Below are positions 1 to 5,808 of a stretch of DNA of 11,426 nucleotides, piece after piece. The notes beneath the pieces are model-generated. The model was given only the letters and a program-made list of their open reading frames with translations. It did no database searches and had not been told where the DNA came from. This stretch comes from Erysipelotrichaceae bacterium UBA4808. Its GTDB lineage: Bacteria; Bacillota_I; Bacilli_A; Erysipelotrichales; Erysipelotrichaceae. Location: contig DHGC01000098.1 of assembly GCA_002402585.1 (NCBI GenBank), forward strand, positions 1 through 11,426, given 5' to 3'. Each line of letters opens with the position of its first letter. Position 1 is the first letter of the stretch. Made by a program: the position numbers and the translations under genes.

Positions 1-45
1 TTGACGGCTCAAGATGTTTATCATACCGTCTTGAATTCAATCTAA
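1..45 (+). CDS. C-terminal end of an upstream gene (partial, unidentified)
   Basis: Frame 1 is open from the window edge and reads LTAQDVYHTVLNSI followed by TAA at 43-45. The stop abuts a strong Rho-independent terminator, which is the usual position for a real gene end. Frame 2 meets a stop at once. Frame 3 runs through the terminator, which makes it less likely. Fourteen residues are too few to assign a family. Confidence 0.5.
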   Translation: MTAQDVYHTVLNSI

Positions 46-69
46 CCTTAGCGATGCTAAGGTTTTTTT
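44..69 (+). terminator. Rho-independent terminator of the upstream gene
   Basis: A 9-bp perfect stem pairs AACCTTAGC (44-52) with GCTAAGGTT (56-64) around a GAT loop, and T's run through 69. It overlaps the stop codon of the upstream reading frame and separates that gene from the sixA-like transcription unit. Confidence 0.85.
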
Positions 70-96
70 GACTACAATGTGTGATTTTCACTTCAG

Positions 97-105
97 TGGT
101 ATAAT
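97..105 (+). promoter_or_regulatory. Extended -10 promoter for the SixA/CHAD operon
   Basis: TG at 97-98, one base, then a perfect TATAAT at 100-105 forms an extended -10 element. No good -35 lies 17 bp upstream; the TTGACT at 68-73 is 26 bp away, which is too far. An extended -10 can work without a strong -35. Transcription would start near 112, just ahead of the AAGGTG ribosome site (118-123) of the next gene. Confidence 0.6.
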
Positions 106-130
106 GAACATACAAAGAAGGTGAAGCCTT

Positions 131-607
131 ATGAAACATATCATTTTGATTCGACATTCACAGGCTGAAGATTTGCTAGAAGGTATGGATGATGCGATGC
201 GCTCCTTGACGGGGAAGGGAAAAAAGAAGCTTCGCAAGATAAGTCCGTTTTTAAAGCAGAGGATTCGTGAGTACGAAACGGTCTCCATTTATAGTTCAAA
301 TCTGAAACGTTCGATCCAAAGTGCTCGGATTCTTGCCAAGCGCCTTAATCGCAATTACGCAGGTGAACAAACTTTTCTACAGACGGGTGACACGGAAGCC
401 TTACTTGATCTGATTCGTATTGAAGAAGTGGACTGCCTCATCTTGGTTGGACATCAACCCTACTTAAGTGAGTTTAGTGAGAATTTGAGTGGTCTCGATT
501 TACCGTTTGAAACCTGTGCTTGTGCTTGTTTTAGTGTGGATGAGGACGAATTCAATCTAGAGTGGTTCGCACAACCACACTGGATGACACGCCATGCCAA
601 AGCATAA
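131..607 (+). CDS. sixA: SixA-family phosphohistidine phosphatase (histidine phosphatase superfamily)
   Basis: A 158-residue protein, the usual length for SixA. It carries the histidine-phosphatase RH signature at R8-H9 in LIRHSQAE, the phosphate-pocket arginine R60 in SSNLKRSIQSA, and the second catalytic histidine H108 in LVGHQPYLSEF. The family removes phosphate from phosphohistidine; SixA acts on His-phosphorylated relay or PTS proteins in proteobacteria, and the target here is unknown. The protein is probably cytoplasmic, with no signal or membrane segment. The signature has Ser after RH where Gly is more common. The start is supported by AAGGTG seven bases upstream. It overlaps the CHAD gene by 14 bases, so the two are likely translated together. 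The family call is firm; the substrate is inferred. Confidence 0.85.
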   Translation: MKHIILIRHSQAEDLLEGMDDAMRSLTGKGKKKLRKISPFLKQRIREYETVSIYSSNLKRSIQSARILAKRLNRNYAGEQTFLQTGDTEALLDLIRIEEVDCLILVGHQPYLSEFSENLSGLDLPFETCACACFSVDEDEFNLEWFAQPHWMTRHAKA

Positions 608-1406
608 GCTTACTGTTAGAAGTTTATTCTCAGAATTATGGCAAGGACAGTGTGAACAGATCATTTCATGTGGTCATTTGATTCAAGTTGCAGACGAAGA
701 TGTTGAGATGGTACACCAGTATCGCATCGCAATTCGTAAAGCTCGATCATTACTTGTCTTTATGAAGCCTCTTTTAAAAGTGGCTTTTTTTAATCAAGTA
801 AATGATCAATTGAAAGAATTTGCGGATCATTTCGCAAAGGTTAGAGAATGGGATGTATTGCTTGAATACGATCGAGAAAATTATCTAAAACAAGTTGAAG
901 AAAACATTCAGCTTACGGATTTATTAATGAATGAACAAAGAAAGTATCGTATCAATGCATATGAACACTTTGATGCAAAGGTCATTGAAAGAACCATTCA
1001 AACAGATATGAAAGATATCGAAGCAAAGGGGTTCAAACATAAAGCAAAAGAAATTCAATGGGTTCCTTTCGTAAAGAAACGGGCAAAGATCTTACGTAAA
1101 GCGATTGAGCAAAAAGAAAAGCACTTGAAGTCGAACGAACTCAAACGCATCCATTCTTATCGCATTGCGAACAAACGTCTACGTTATGCGCTTGAATTGC
1201 TTAATCCTGTATGTGAGGAAGTGTTTGATAAGTGGATAAAACGATTGAAGACAAAAACCGATCAGTTGGGAAGTCGTTGTGATTTATATGTCATGGTCGA
1301 AGATTTAAACGCACTGAATACTCAAAATAATGAAGAAATGAGTGCTCTAAATGACTTCATAATGTTTATTTCATCTGAAATGACAAAGAATGAAGCAAAT
1401 GGATAA
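594..1406 (+). CDS. CHAD-domain protein (putative polyphosphate-binding)
   Basis: A 270-residue helical protein with two CHAD half-repeats. The first is HQYRIAIRKAR (H41, R44, R48, R51); the second is HSYRIANKRLR (H187, R190, K194, R195, R197). Conserved R84/W86/D87 (VREWDVLLEY) and the late LGSRCDLYVMVEDL segment (D230) are also typical. CHAD domains form a positively charged helical bundle that binds inorganic polyphosphate and are often found near polyphosphate or histidine-phosphatase genes. No second catalytic domain such as CYTH is fused here. The start lies inside the sixA-like gene (14-base overlap) and has no clear Shine-Dalgarno site, so translational coupling is likely. Polyphosphate binding is inferred from the family. 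Confidence 0.85.
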   Translation: MPKHKLTVRSLFSELWQGQCEQIISCGHLIQVADEDVEMVHQYRIAIRKARSLLVFMKPLLKVAFFNQVNDQLKEFADHFAKVREWDVLLEYDRENYLKQVEENIQLTDLLMNEQRKYRINAYEHFDAKVIERTIQTDMKDIEAKGFKHKAKEIQWVPFVKKRAKILRKAIEQKEKHLKSNELKRIHSYRIANKRLRYALELLNPVCEEVFDKWIKRLKTKTDQLGSRCDLYVMVEDLNALNTQNNEEMSALNDFIMFISSEMTKNEANG

Positions 1407-1462
1407 AGCAATTCAATAAAACTTTGTTAAACTTAAAGCATGAGCTGTGAAAGGGAAACACT

Positions 1463-2485
1463 ATGAAACTAGGAATCGTTGGGGCGGGCATGATCGTCCA
1501 TGATGTCTTGAGTTTTTTACCTCAAGTCAAAAGCATTGAAATCACTGCGATCTGCAGTCGTAAATCAAGTTATGAGAAAGCAAAACAATTGGCTGAGCAA
1601 GCACGGATTCCTTTGGTGTATGAAGACTTGGAAGCCATGTTAGAGGATGACAAAGTTGATGCGATCTATATTGGCGTACCCAATAATCAACACTTTGCTT
1701 TAGCAAAAATGGCATTATTGGCGAAGAAGCATGTGCTCGTGGAAAAACCTTTCACAAGCAATCATCAAGAAGCTCTGGTTCTGGCATCGTTAGCGAAACA
1801 GCAGGCTTGCATCCTCTATGAAGCGGTCTCGACCCATCATCTTCCCAACATGCTTCATTTAAAGAAAGATGTATCGAAGTTGGGTGAGATTCGGATCGTT
1901 ACTTTGAATTATTCACAATACTCCAGTCGCTACGATGCCTTTAAACAAGGGATTGTTGCACCTGCTTTTGACCCAAAGTTATCAGGTGGTGCACTTATGG
2001 ATTTGAACATCTATAATATGGACTTTGTTTTGAACTTGTTTGGTGAACCCACGAATGTGGAATACTTCGCTAATGTTCAGAAGGGCATCGATACATCGGG
2101 TATCTTGATTTTGGAATACCCTACATTCAAATGTGTCTGTACAGGGGCCAAGGATTGTAAGGCACCGCTCTTTAACAGTATTCAAGGTGAAAAAGGATCA
2201 ATCATCATCCAAACTTCTGTGAGTACACTTATCAACTATCAATTGATTATGAATGACGGATCACATAAACAAAGCTCTGCCAATGAAGGTGAAACCTTCA
2301 ACTACAGTGAAGGAAATCATCGGATGTATGATGTGTTTGTGGAATTTGAACGCATCGTGCGTGAGGATGATCGTGCTCAAGCGCAGAAAATGTTGGATCT
2401 AAGTGTGTTAAGTATGAAGGTTCAAACAGAAGCGCGCATGAAGGCAGGCATTGTTTTTCCAGCAGATTTACAGGAGGTGGCCTGA
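1463..2485 (+). CDS. Gfo/Idh/MocA-family NAD(P)-dependent oxidoreductase
   Basis: A 340-residue protein of normal family length. It has an N-terminal Rossmann dinucleotide site GIVGAGM (residues 4-10) and the family hallmark EKP at 94-96 in HVLVEKPFTSN. The C-terminal substrate domain contains SGGALMDLNIYNMDFVLNLFG-type residues near 174-194 (D180, Y184). These enzymes oxidise or reduce sugars, inositols or related polyols; the substrate cannot be read from the sequence. The second catalytic position is Tyr184 where many members have His. AAAGGGAAA precedes the ATG. A 56-base gap with no terminator separates it from the CHAD gene, so read-through from that operon is possible. The next gene starts on its stop codon. 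Confidence 0.85.
   Translation: MKLGIVGAGMIVHDVLSFLPQVKSIEITAICSRKSSYEKAKQLAEQARIPLVYEDLEAMLEDDKVDAIYIGVPNNQHFALAKMALLAKKHVLVEKPFTSNHQEALVLASLAKQQACILYEAVSTHHLPNMLHLKKDVSKLGEIRIVTLNYSQYSSRYDAFKQGIVAPAFDPKLSGGALMDLNIYNMDFVLNLFGEPTNVEYFANVQKGIDTSGILILEYPTFKCVCTGAKDCKAPLFNSIQGEKGSIIIQTSVSTLINYQLIMNDGSHKQSSANEGETFNYSEGNHRMYDVFVEFERIVREDDRAQAQKMLDLSVLSMKVQTEARMKAGIVFPADLQEVA
2472..2477 (+). promoter_or_regulatory. Strong Shine-Dalgarno inside the end of the first oxidoreductase gene
   Basis: AGGAGG lies seven bases before the ATG at 2485 and within the last codons of the preceding gene. It fixes the start of the UPF0303-like gene at the TGATG stop/start overlap. Confidence 0.8.
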
Positions 2486-2889
2486 TGGATTTCAATGAAT
2501 TCTTGCATGCCCAAGCCTTGGAGATGGGGCTTGAGGCAGTTCAATTGGTTAAAGAGCGTCAATGGCGACGCATTGGGGTACGCATCATTCTCCATGACGT
2601 ATTAGTTTTTCAATACTTAATGGATGGTAAGAATGAAGACAATTACCTTCAAGGGAAAATAAATGTCGTTAAAGATACGGGCTTGAGCTCGGATGAAGTA
2701 TACAATCGTAAAGCAGAGTTTGAATATTTGTTGGATAAAGCGAAATACTGTGTCAGTGGTGGAGCTGTTCCGATCATTGTGAACAATGAAGTTTATGGTG
2801 TCATTGCCATTTCTGGGATGACGCAAGAGAAGGACCATGAGCTTGCGATGGAAGTCTTGAAAAATGCATTTGATCGGATAAATGGATGA
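2485..2889 (+). CDS. UPF0303 / HbpS-GlcG-like small protein (heme-degrading domain label in databases)
   Basis: A 134-residue protein resembling the UPF0303 (YBR137W) branch of the HbpS/GlcG fold. Recognisable parts are the IILHDVLVFQYLMDG strand pair, the YNRKAEFEYLLDKAKYCVSGGAVPI core (near residues 73-97) and the VNNEVYGVIAISGMTQEKDHE C-terminal half. Family members are often labelled heme-degrading, but that activity is not established for this branch. No signal peptide or membrane segment is visible. It starts on the stop codon of the preceding oxidoreductase (TGATG) with AGGAGG upstream, and ends in an ATGA overlap with the next oxidoreductase. This strict coupling suggests one complex or one pathway, perhaps an accessory role in sugar or polyol oxidation. 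The function is unknown. Confidence 0.7.
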   Translation: MDFNEFLHAQALEMGLEAVQLVKERQWRRIGVRIILHDVLVFQYLMDGKNEDNYLQGKINVVKDTGLSSDEVYNRKAEFEYLLDKAKYCVSGGAVPIIVNNEVYGVIAISGMTQEKDHELAMEVLKNAFDRING

Positions 2890-3911
2890 AGCCGATCATA
2901 ACTGCTTTGATTGGGAATGGGAAGAGTGCCAATCGCTACCAACTGCCTTACCTCTTACAAAGAAAAGATAAATATACGGTAAAGACGATCTATCAACGTG
3001 ACCTCTCCGTTTACAAGTGGAAACAAATTGATGATATTCAATATACCGATGATTTGAATCAATTGCTTAAAGATCCTGAAATTGAATTGGTTATCGTTAC
3101 CTTGCCTTCACATCTTCATTATGAATATGCTAAGAAAGTATTGGATGCCGGTAAACATTGTGTTGTGGAGAAACCTTTCACTCAAACACATGCTCAAGCC
3201 AAAGAACTCTTTGAACTTGCAAAAAGTAAAGGTTTAATGGTTCAGTGCTATCAGAATCGTCGTTTTGACAGTGATTTGCTTACCGCACAAAACGTGATAA
3301 AGAGTGGTGTCTTGGGAGATCTTCAAGAAATGGAATTGAGTTTTGATTACGATCGACCTGAAGTTCCTTTAAGCAGCACCCGTTTTAGCCGTATCCATTC
3401 CTACTATTATGGTCACGCCTGTCACTCATTGGACCAAGTGATTTCAATGTTTGGGAAGCCAGATCGAGTCGTATATGATGTGCGTCAACTCCTTGGCAGT
3501 GGGCGTTTGAATGACTACTTTGATTTGGATCTATTCTATGGTTCTCTCAAAGTCTCCATCAAATCCAGTTTCTTTAGAGTTGTACCACGACCAAGTTTGG
3601 TGCTTTATGGAACGAACGGTATGTTTATCAAAGCGAAGAAAGATAAACAAGAGGAACATTTGAAACAATTCCTTTGGCCAGATTGGGAAGGGTTTGGTAA
3701 AGATGAACCCGATGCGTTTGGTATCTTGACCCTACGAGATGAAAAGGGTCAAGCTCAATCATCAAAAATTGAGACCGTCACAGGCGACTATGGTCGTTAC
3801 TACGATGCCTTGTATCAAACATTACGCTTCAATGAACTGAAGTTGGTTAAAGATGAACATACCTTATGGCAGCTTGAATACTTGGAAGAAGGTATTAAAG
3901 ATTTAAAGTAA
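2886..3911 (+). CDS. Gfo/Idh/MocA-family oxidoreductase, YhhX-like
   Basis: A 341-residue protein that I recall as closely similar in pattern to E. coli YhhX. Shared stretches include ALIGNGKSANRYQLPYLLQRK at the N-terminus (modified Rossmann loop, residues 8-14), VVEKPFTQTHAQAKELF (EKPF at 95-98), CYQNRRFDSDLLTA (121-134), and GHACHSLDQVISMFG (H177, H180, D183) in the substrate domain. GDYGRYYDALYQT near the C-terminus is also characteristic. It would be a cytoplasmic NAD(P)-dependent dehydrogenase of unknown substrate. The ATG overlaps the previous stop by four bases (ATGA) without a good ribosome site of its own, so it depends on coupling. It is a paralogue of the first oxidoreductase but clearly a different subfamily. 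Its stop codon touches the shared terminator. Confidence 0.85.
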   Translation: MKPIITALIGNGKSANRYQLPYLLQRKDKYTVKTIYQRDLSVYKWKQIDDIQYTDDLNQLLKDPEIELVIVTLPSHLHYEYAKKVLDAGKHCVVEKPFTQTHAQAKELFELAKSKGLMVQCYQNRRFDSDLLTAQNVIKSGVLGDLQEMELSFDYDRPEVPLSSTRFSRIHSYYYGHACHSLDQVISMFGKPDRVVYDVRQLLGSGRLNDYFDLDLFYGSLKVSIKSSFFRVVPRPSLVLYGTNGMFIKAKKDKQEEHLKQFLWPDWEGFGKDEPDAFGILTLRDEKGQAQSSKIETVTGDYGRYYDALYQTLRFNELKLVKDEHTLWQLEYLEEGIKDLK

Positions 3912-3945
3912 AAACACGGAAGCTAAACGACAGCTTCCGTGTTTT
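3911..3945. terminator. Bidirectional Rho-independent terminator between convergent genes
   Basis: A 14-bp perfect stem (AAAACACGGAAGCT at 3911-3924 with its complement at 3932-3945) encloses a 7-base loop. The A's on the left arm and T's on the right arm make it work in both directions. It begins on the last base of the YhhX-like stop codon and contains the stop codon (TAG on the minus strand, 3925-3923) of the cystine symporter gene, so the last codons of that gene form one arm. Confidence 0.9.
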
Positions 3946-5236
3946 GGTTATAGATGTCTTCGTTGAAATGGCCTGTTTTCTTCGCAACGATCAATGTTGC
4001 GGTGGCGGCACCCGTCACATTGGTGGCTGTTCTACCCATATCGACTAAGCTGGAGATGGGTGTCATCAAGACGATGACATCCAAGGGTAAGCCCATGCTT
4101 GCAAAGACGGCGGTAGCGGTGATCGTGGCAGTGCCAGGAACGCCGACGGTTCCAATCGATACCAAGACCGTTGTCCCAATCAACATCGCATACTGGGCTA
4201 AGCTAAACGGAATACCGAGCGCATTGATGGCGAAGACCGCCAACATGGTCGGCCAGATACCCGCACAGCCTGGCATGCCCATGTTTGCCCCTAAGGTAGC
4301 GACGAAGGATGCCACATCTTCATGTACGCCAAGGGTTTCCTTAAGTTGACGGATGGTTACGGGAAGTGTACCAATGGAAGATTGGGATGTGAATGCGACG
4401 ATCTGTGCTGGAAAGATCCCCTTGAAGAAACGGATAGGATTGACTTTGGCAACCAAAGCAAGAAGCGTCCCATGAACCAAGAAAGTCTGGACGAAGAGCA
4501 TTAGATAAGCCACAAGGACGGGTAGAATCAAGACCCAGAGGTCCACATTCGCACTGTGACGACTGGTCGCATAAGCAATCAAGGATAATACGGCATAAGG
4601 CGTCAGCTTGATGATGGAACGAACGATTCCAAACAGAATCGTATTTAAGCTGTCGATGTCTTCTTTAAAGTTAGCAAGAGAAGGGATGCGCTCGCGTAAC
4701 TTGACGAACGTGAAACCAATCATCAAGGCGAAGATCAATAAGGGAATGATTTCTTGGTTTGCCGCATGCGCGAAAATGTTAAGTGGGAAGAGGTTCAGGA
4801 TTGTCTCGAGCAATGTAGGGACTGTTGTGGTGCTGGCTTCTGTACTTTCTAGAATCGTCACACCTTTACCTAAGTTAAAGAGATTGGATACGACCACCCC
4901 TAGAATGGCGGCGATCAACGTATTCAAACTCAACCAGAAGATCGACCCCAAGCCAATTGACTTAAGTTTTGCCGTATTCTCCAGTTGAATAATTGAAGCA
5001 ATAACACTGACGAAAATCAAGGGAACGACAATGGCTGAAATCAAACGTGTGTAGATTTGACCAAAGACACGAACCAAGTCCACATGTCCTTGGAAGACGA
5101 GTCCGATCAGAATCCCAAATGCCATTGCGACAAGTGTACGGATACCGAAATTGACTTTGCGTTTAGCTAAAGAGTAGAGTAAGCCAAATAAAATGAGTGT
5201 TGTGCCTAAGGCACTGATTGCGTTTATGGTGAACAT
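3923..5236 (-). CDS. tcyP: TcyP-type L-cystine symporter (DAACS / dicarboxylate-amino acid:cation symporter family)
   Basis: A 437-residue integral membrane transporter with the DAACS plan: six N-terminal helices, re-entrant loop HP1 with the serine-rich TSQSSIGTLPVT (283-294), the TM7 region NMGMPGCAG (318-326), re-entrant loop HP2 around VGVPGTATITATAV (364-377), and the TM8 substrate segment DMGRTATNVTGA (399-410). The overall form, including the N-terminal extra helix and IVVPLIFVSVIASI, fits the TcyP/YhcL cystine branch better than glutamate or dicarboxylate carriers. Imported cystine would be reduced to cysteine. AAAGGAAA precedes the ATG. Expression appears governed by a Cys-codon leader peptide and attenuator just upstream, which supports the substrate call independently. 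It ends inside a shared terminator with the convergent operon. Confidence 0.85.
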   Translation of the reverse strand: MFTINAISALGTTLILFGLLYSLAKRKVNFGIRTLVAMAFGILIGLVFQGHVDLVRVFGQIYTRLISAIVVPLIFVSVIASIIQLENTAKLKSIGLGSIFWLSLNTLIAAILGVVVSNLFNLGKGVTILESTEASTTTVPTLLETILNLFPLNIFAHAANQEIIPLLIFALMIGFTFVKLRERIPSLANFKEDIDSLNTILFGIVRSIIKLTPYAVLSLIAYATSRHSANVDLWVLILPVLVAYLMLFVQTFLVHGTLLALVAKVNPIRFFKGIFPAQIVAFTSQSSIGTLPVTIRQLKETLGVHEDVASFVATLGANMGMPGCAGIWPTMLAVFAINALGIPFSLAQYAMLIGTTVLVSIGTVGVPGTATITATAVFASMGLPLDVIVLMTPISSLVDMGRTATNVTGAATATLIVAKKTGHFNEDIYNQNTEAVV

Positions 5237-5250
5237 AAATTTCCTTTCAT

Positions 5251-5274
5251 AAAAAAACAGGTCGAAAACCTGTT
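5251..5274 (-). terminator. Attenuator hairpin ahead of the cystine symporter gene
   Basis: On the minus strand AACAGGT (5274-5268) pairs with ACCTGTT (5262-5256) around TTTCG, followed by a run of T's to 5251. This intrinsic terminator lies between the leader peptide and the tcyP start (5236), so it would stop transcription before the gene. Its left arm shares AACA with the antiterminator described separately, so only one of the two can form. Confidence 0.8.
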
Positions 5275-5313
5275 GAAAATGCTAAATGGTTCTCAGCTTA
5301 GCGAAATTCAACA
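5271..5313 (-). promoter_or_regulatory. Predicted antiterminator hairpin of the Cys attenuator
   Basis: On the minus strand TGTTGAA (5313-5307), which is the last Cys codon plus stop of the leader peptide, is complementary to TTCAACA (5277-5271). Inside it GCTAA (5302-5298) pairs with TTAGC (5285-5281), giving about 12 pairs in total. The distal arm covers four bases of the terminator stem. A ribosome stalled at the Cys-Cys codons would leave this pairing free; a ribosome reaching the stop would mask TGTTGAA and let the terminator form. A further segment, AATGGT in the leader codons (5335-5330), can pair with ACCATT in the loop and may act as the protector arm. Confidence 0.65.
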
Positions 5314-5355
5314 TCGATTGTGACAACATACCATTCTAAGAACACGAATTCGCAT
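5308..5355 (-). CDS. Cysteine-rich leader peptide MRIRVLRMVCCHNRC
   Basis: A 15-codon reading frame on the minus strand with three Cys codons (TGT TGT at 5328-5323, TGT at 5313-5311) in its last six positions, the last directly before TGA. A strong AAGGAG (5369-5364) sits eight bases before the ATG, better than that of the transporter gene itself. The frame lies between a consensus promoter and a terminator, directly upstream of a cystine symporter. This is the arrangement of a ribosome-mediated attenuator: scarcity of Cys-tRNA stalls translation at Cys-Cys and switches the downstream hairpins. Four Arg codons are also present, but the downstream gene favours a Cys signal. The peptide is unlikely to have a function of its own. 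Confidence 0.75.
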   Translation of the reverse strand: MRIRVLRMVCCHNRC

Positions 5356-5368
5356 CTTGAAAGCTCCT

Positions 5369-5398
5369 TACATAGTAAACATACTAGTAAACTATGTA
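5369..5398. repeat. Operator-like inverted and direct repeats at the leftward transcription start
   Basis: TACATAGT (5369-5376) and ACTATGTA (5391-5398) form an 8-bp inverted repeat. Within it the plus-strand octamer TAGTAAAC occurs twice in direct orientation (5373-5380 and 5385-5392), 12 bases apart. The element covers the expected start point (near 5395) of the leftward promoter, a typical repressor position. A hairpin at the 5' end of the transcript is the alternative reading. No regulator is recognised. Confidence 0.5.
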
Positions 5399-5401
5399 TA
5401 G

Positions 5402-5430
5402 ATTATGCGATAAATGTCAAAAGCTGTCAA
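5402..5430 (-). promoter_or_regulatory. Consensus promoter for the leader peptide and cystine symporter
   Basis: Read on the minus strand, TTGACA (5430-5425), a 17-base spacer and CATAAT (5407-5402) make a near-perfect sigma-A promoter. A second TTGACA follows at 5420-5415 but has no well-spaced -10. Expected start is near 5395, giving a leader of about 160 bases before tcyP. The 68 bases from here to the rightward promoter are AT-rich and show nothing else. Confidence 0.8.
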
Positions 5431-5498
5431 TATGAATGATTACGATTTATAAAGGTAGATAAGAGTTCTGTAAAAATTTTCAAAGTTTATGAAACTAA

Positions 5499-5528
5499 TT
5501 GACATTATCAAAATCAAAAGTCTATAAT
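5499..5528 (+). promoter_or_regulatory. Consensus promoter for the T-box/ECF operon
   Basis: TTGACA (5499-5504), an 18-base spacer and TATAAT (5523-5528), both hexamers perfect. The start would be near 5535, about ten bases before the first T-box helix. It is divergent from the tcyP promoter with about 70 bases between the two -35 boxes. Confidence 0.85.
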
Positions 5529-5543
5529 TGAATTAAATTAAAA

Positions 5544-5785
5544 CGCTTTGAAGAGAAGAGTAACGTGTGTGGCGTTGGTAGAGAACCCTGAAGTGGTGAA
5601 AAGGGGAATCAAGCACAGGTGAACATGGTCTTGGAGCGGCATACCGAGGGGAAACCTAAGACTATGACGGACGATTCCGTTACAAATCTAGAGTATGTCT
5701 TGTACTCGAAGAGATTCGATCAGCGATGAGCGAATGAACAAAGGTGGTATCACGGTTTGACCCTCGTCCTTGGATGAGGGTTTTT
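5544..5785 (+). promoter_or_regulatory. T-box leader, specifier AUG (methionine)
   Basis: A tRNA-sensing T-box. Stem I base pairs CGCTT (5544-5548) with GAGCG (5634-5638). The specifier loop has AGTA (5559-5562) opposite GAA (5621-5623), and the helix above pairs ACGTGTGT (5563-5570) with GCACAGGT (5613-5620), one mismatch. GAAC is followed by ATG at 5625-5627, read as the Met codon. A GAGA bulge (5579-5584 area) and a distal-loop GGTG (5595-5598) are present. The T-box bulge TGGTATC (5745-5751) is flanked by AAGG (5741-5744) pairing CCTT (5768-5771) and ACG (5752-5754) pairing CGT (5765-5767), giving the antiterminator. TGGT matches an NCCA end with A73, as in tRNA-Met. Uncharged tRNA would turn on the ECF operon. 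Confidence 0.88.
5761..5785 (+). terminator. T-box regulated terminator
   Basis: CCCTCGTCC (5761-5769) pairs with GGATGAGGG (5772-5780), one G-T pair, followed by TTTTT. Bases 5765-5771 are also the 3' strand of the antiterminator, so terminator and antiterminator exclude each other. The S-component gene starts 23 bases after the T-run. Confidence 0.9.
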
Positions 5786-5808
5786 ACGTTTAAAAGGAGA
5801 AAAGGGAA

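Noticed and set aside
68..105. TTGACT at 68-73 as -35 partner of TATAAT at 100-105
   Set aside because: The 26-base spacing is too long for a sigma-A promoter. The extended -10 explains the signal better.
1407..1462. Possible promoter or terminator between the CHAD gene and the first oxidoreductase
   Set aside because: There is only a short direct AAACTT repeat, with no stem plus T-run and no convincing -35/-10 pair.
3725..3753. 9-bp perfect hairpin (CTTGACCCT/AGGGTCAAG) within the YhhX-like gene
   Set aside because: It lies inside a conserved coding region, has no T-run and is far from any gene boundary, so it is probably chance.
3954..4349. 131-residue plus-strand frame opposite the cystine symporter
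   Set aside because: The minus strand encodes an intact DAACS transporter with all its loops. The plus frame is the antisense of that and has no promoter or ribosome site.
5308..5355. Leader peptide as an arginine sensor, because of four Arg codons
   Set aside because: The Arg codons are scattered and early, while Cys codons are paired and sit next to the switching arm. The controlled gene is a cystine carrier.
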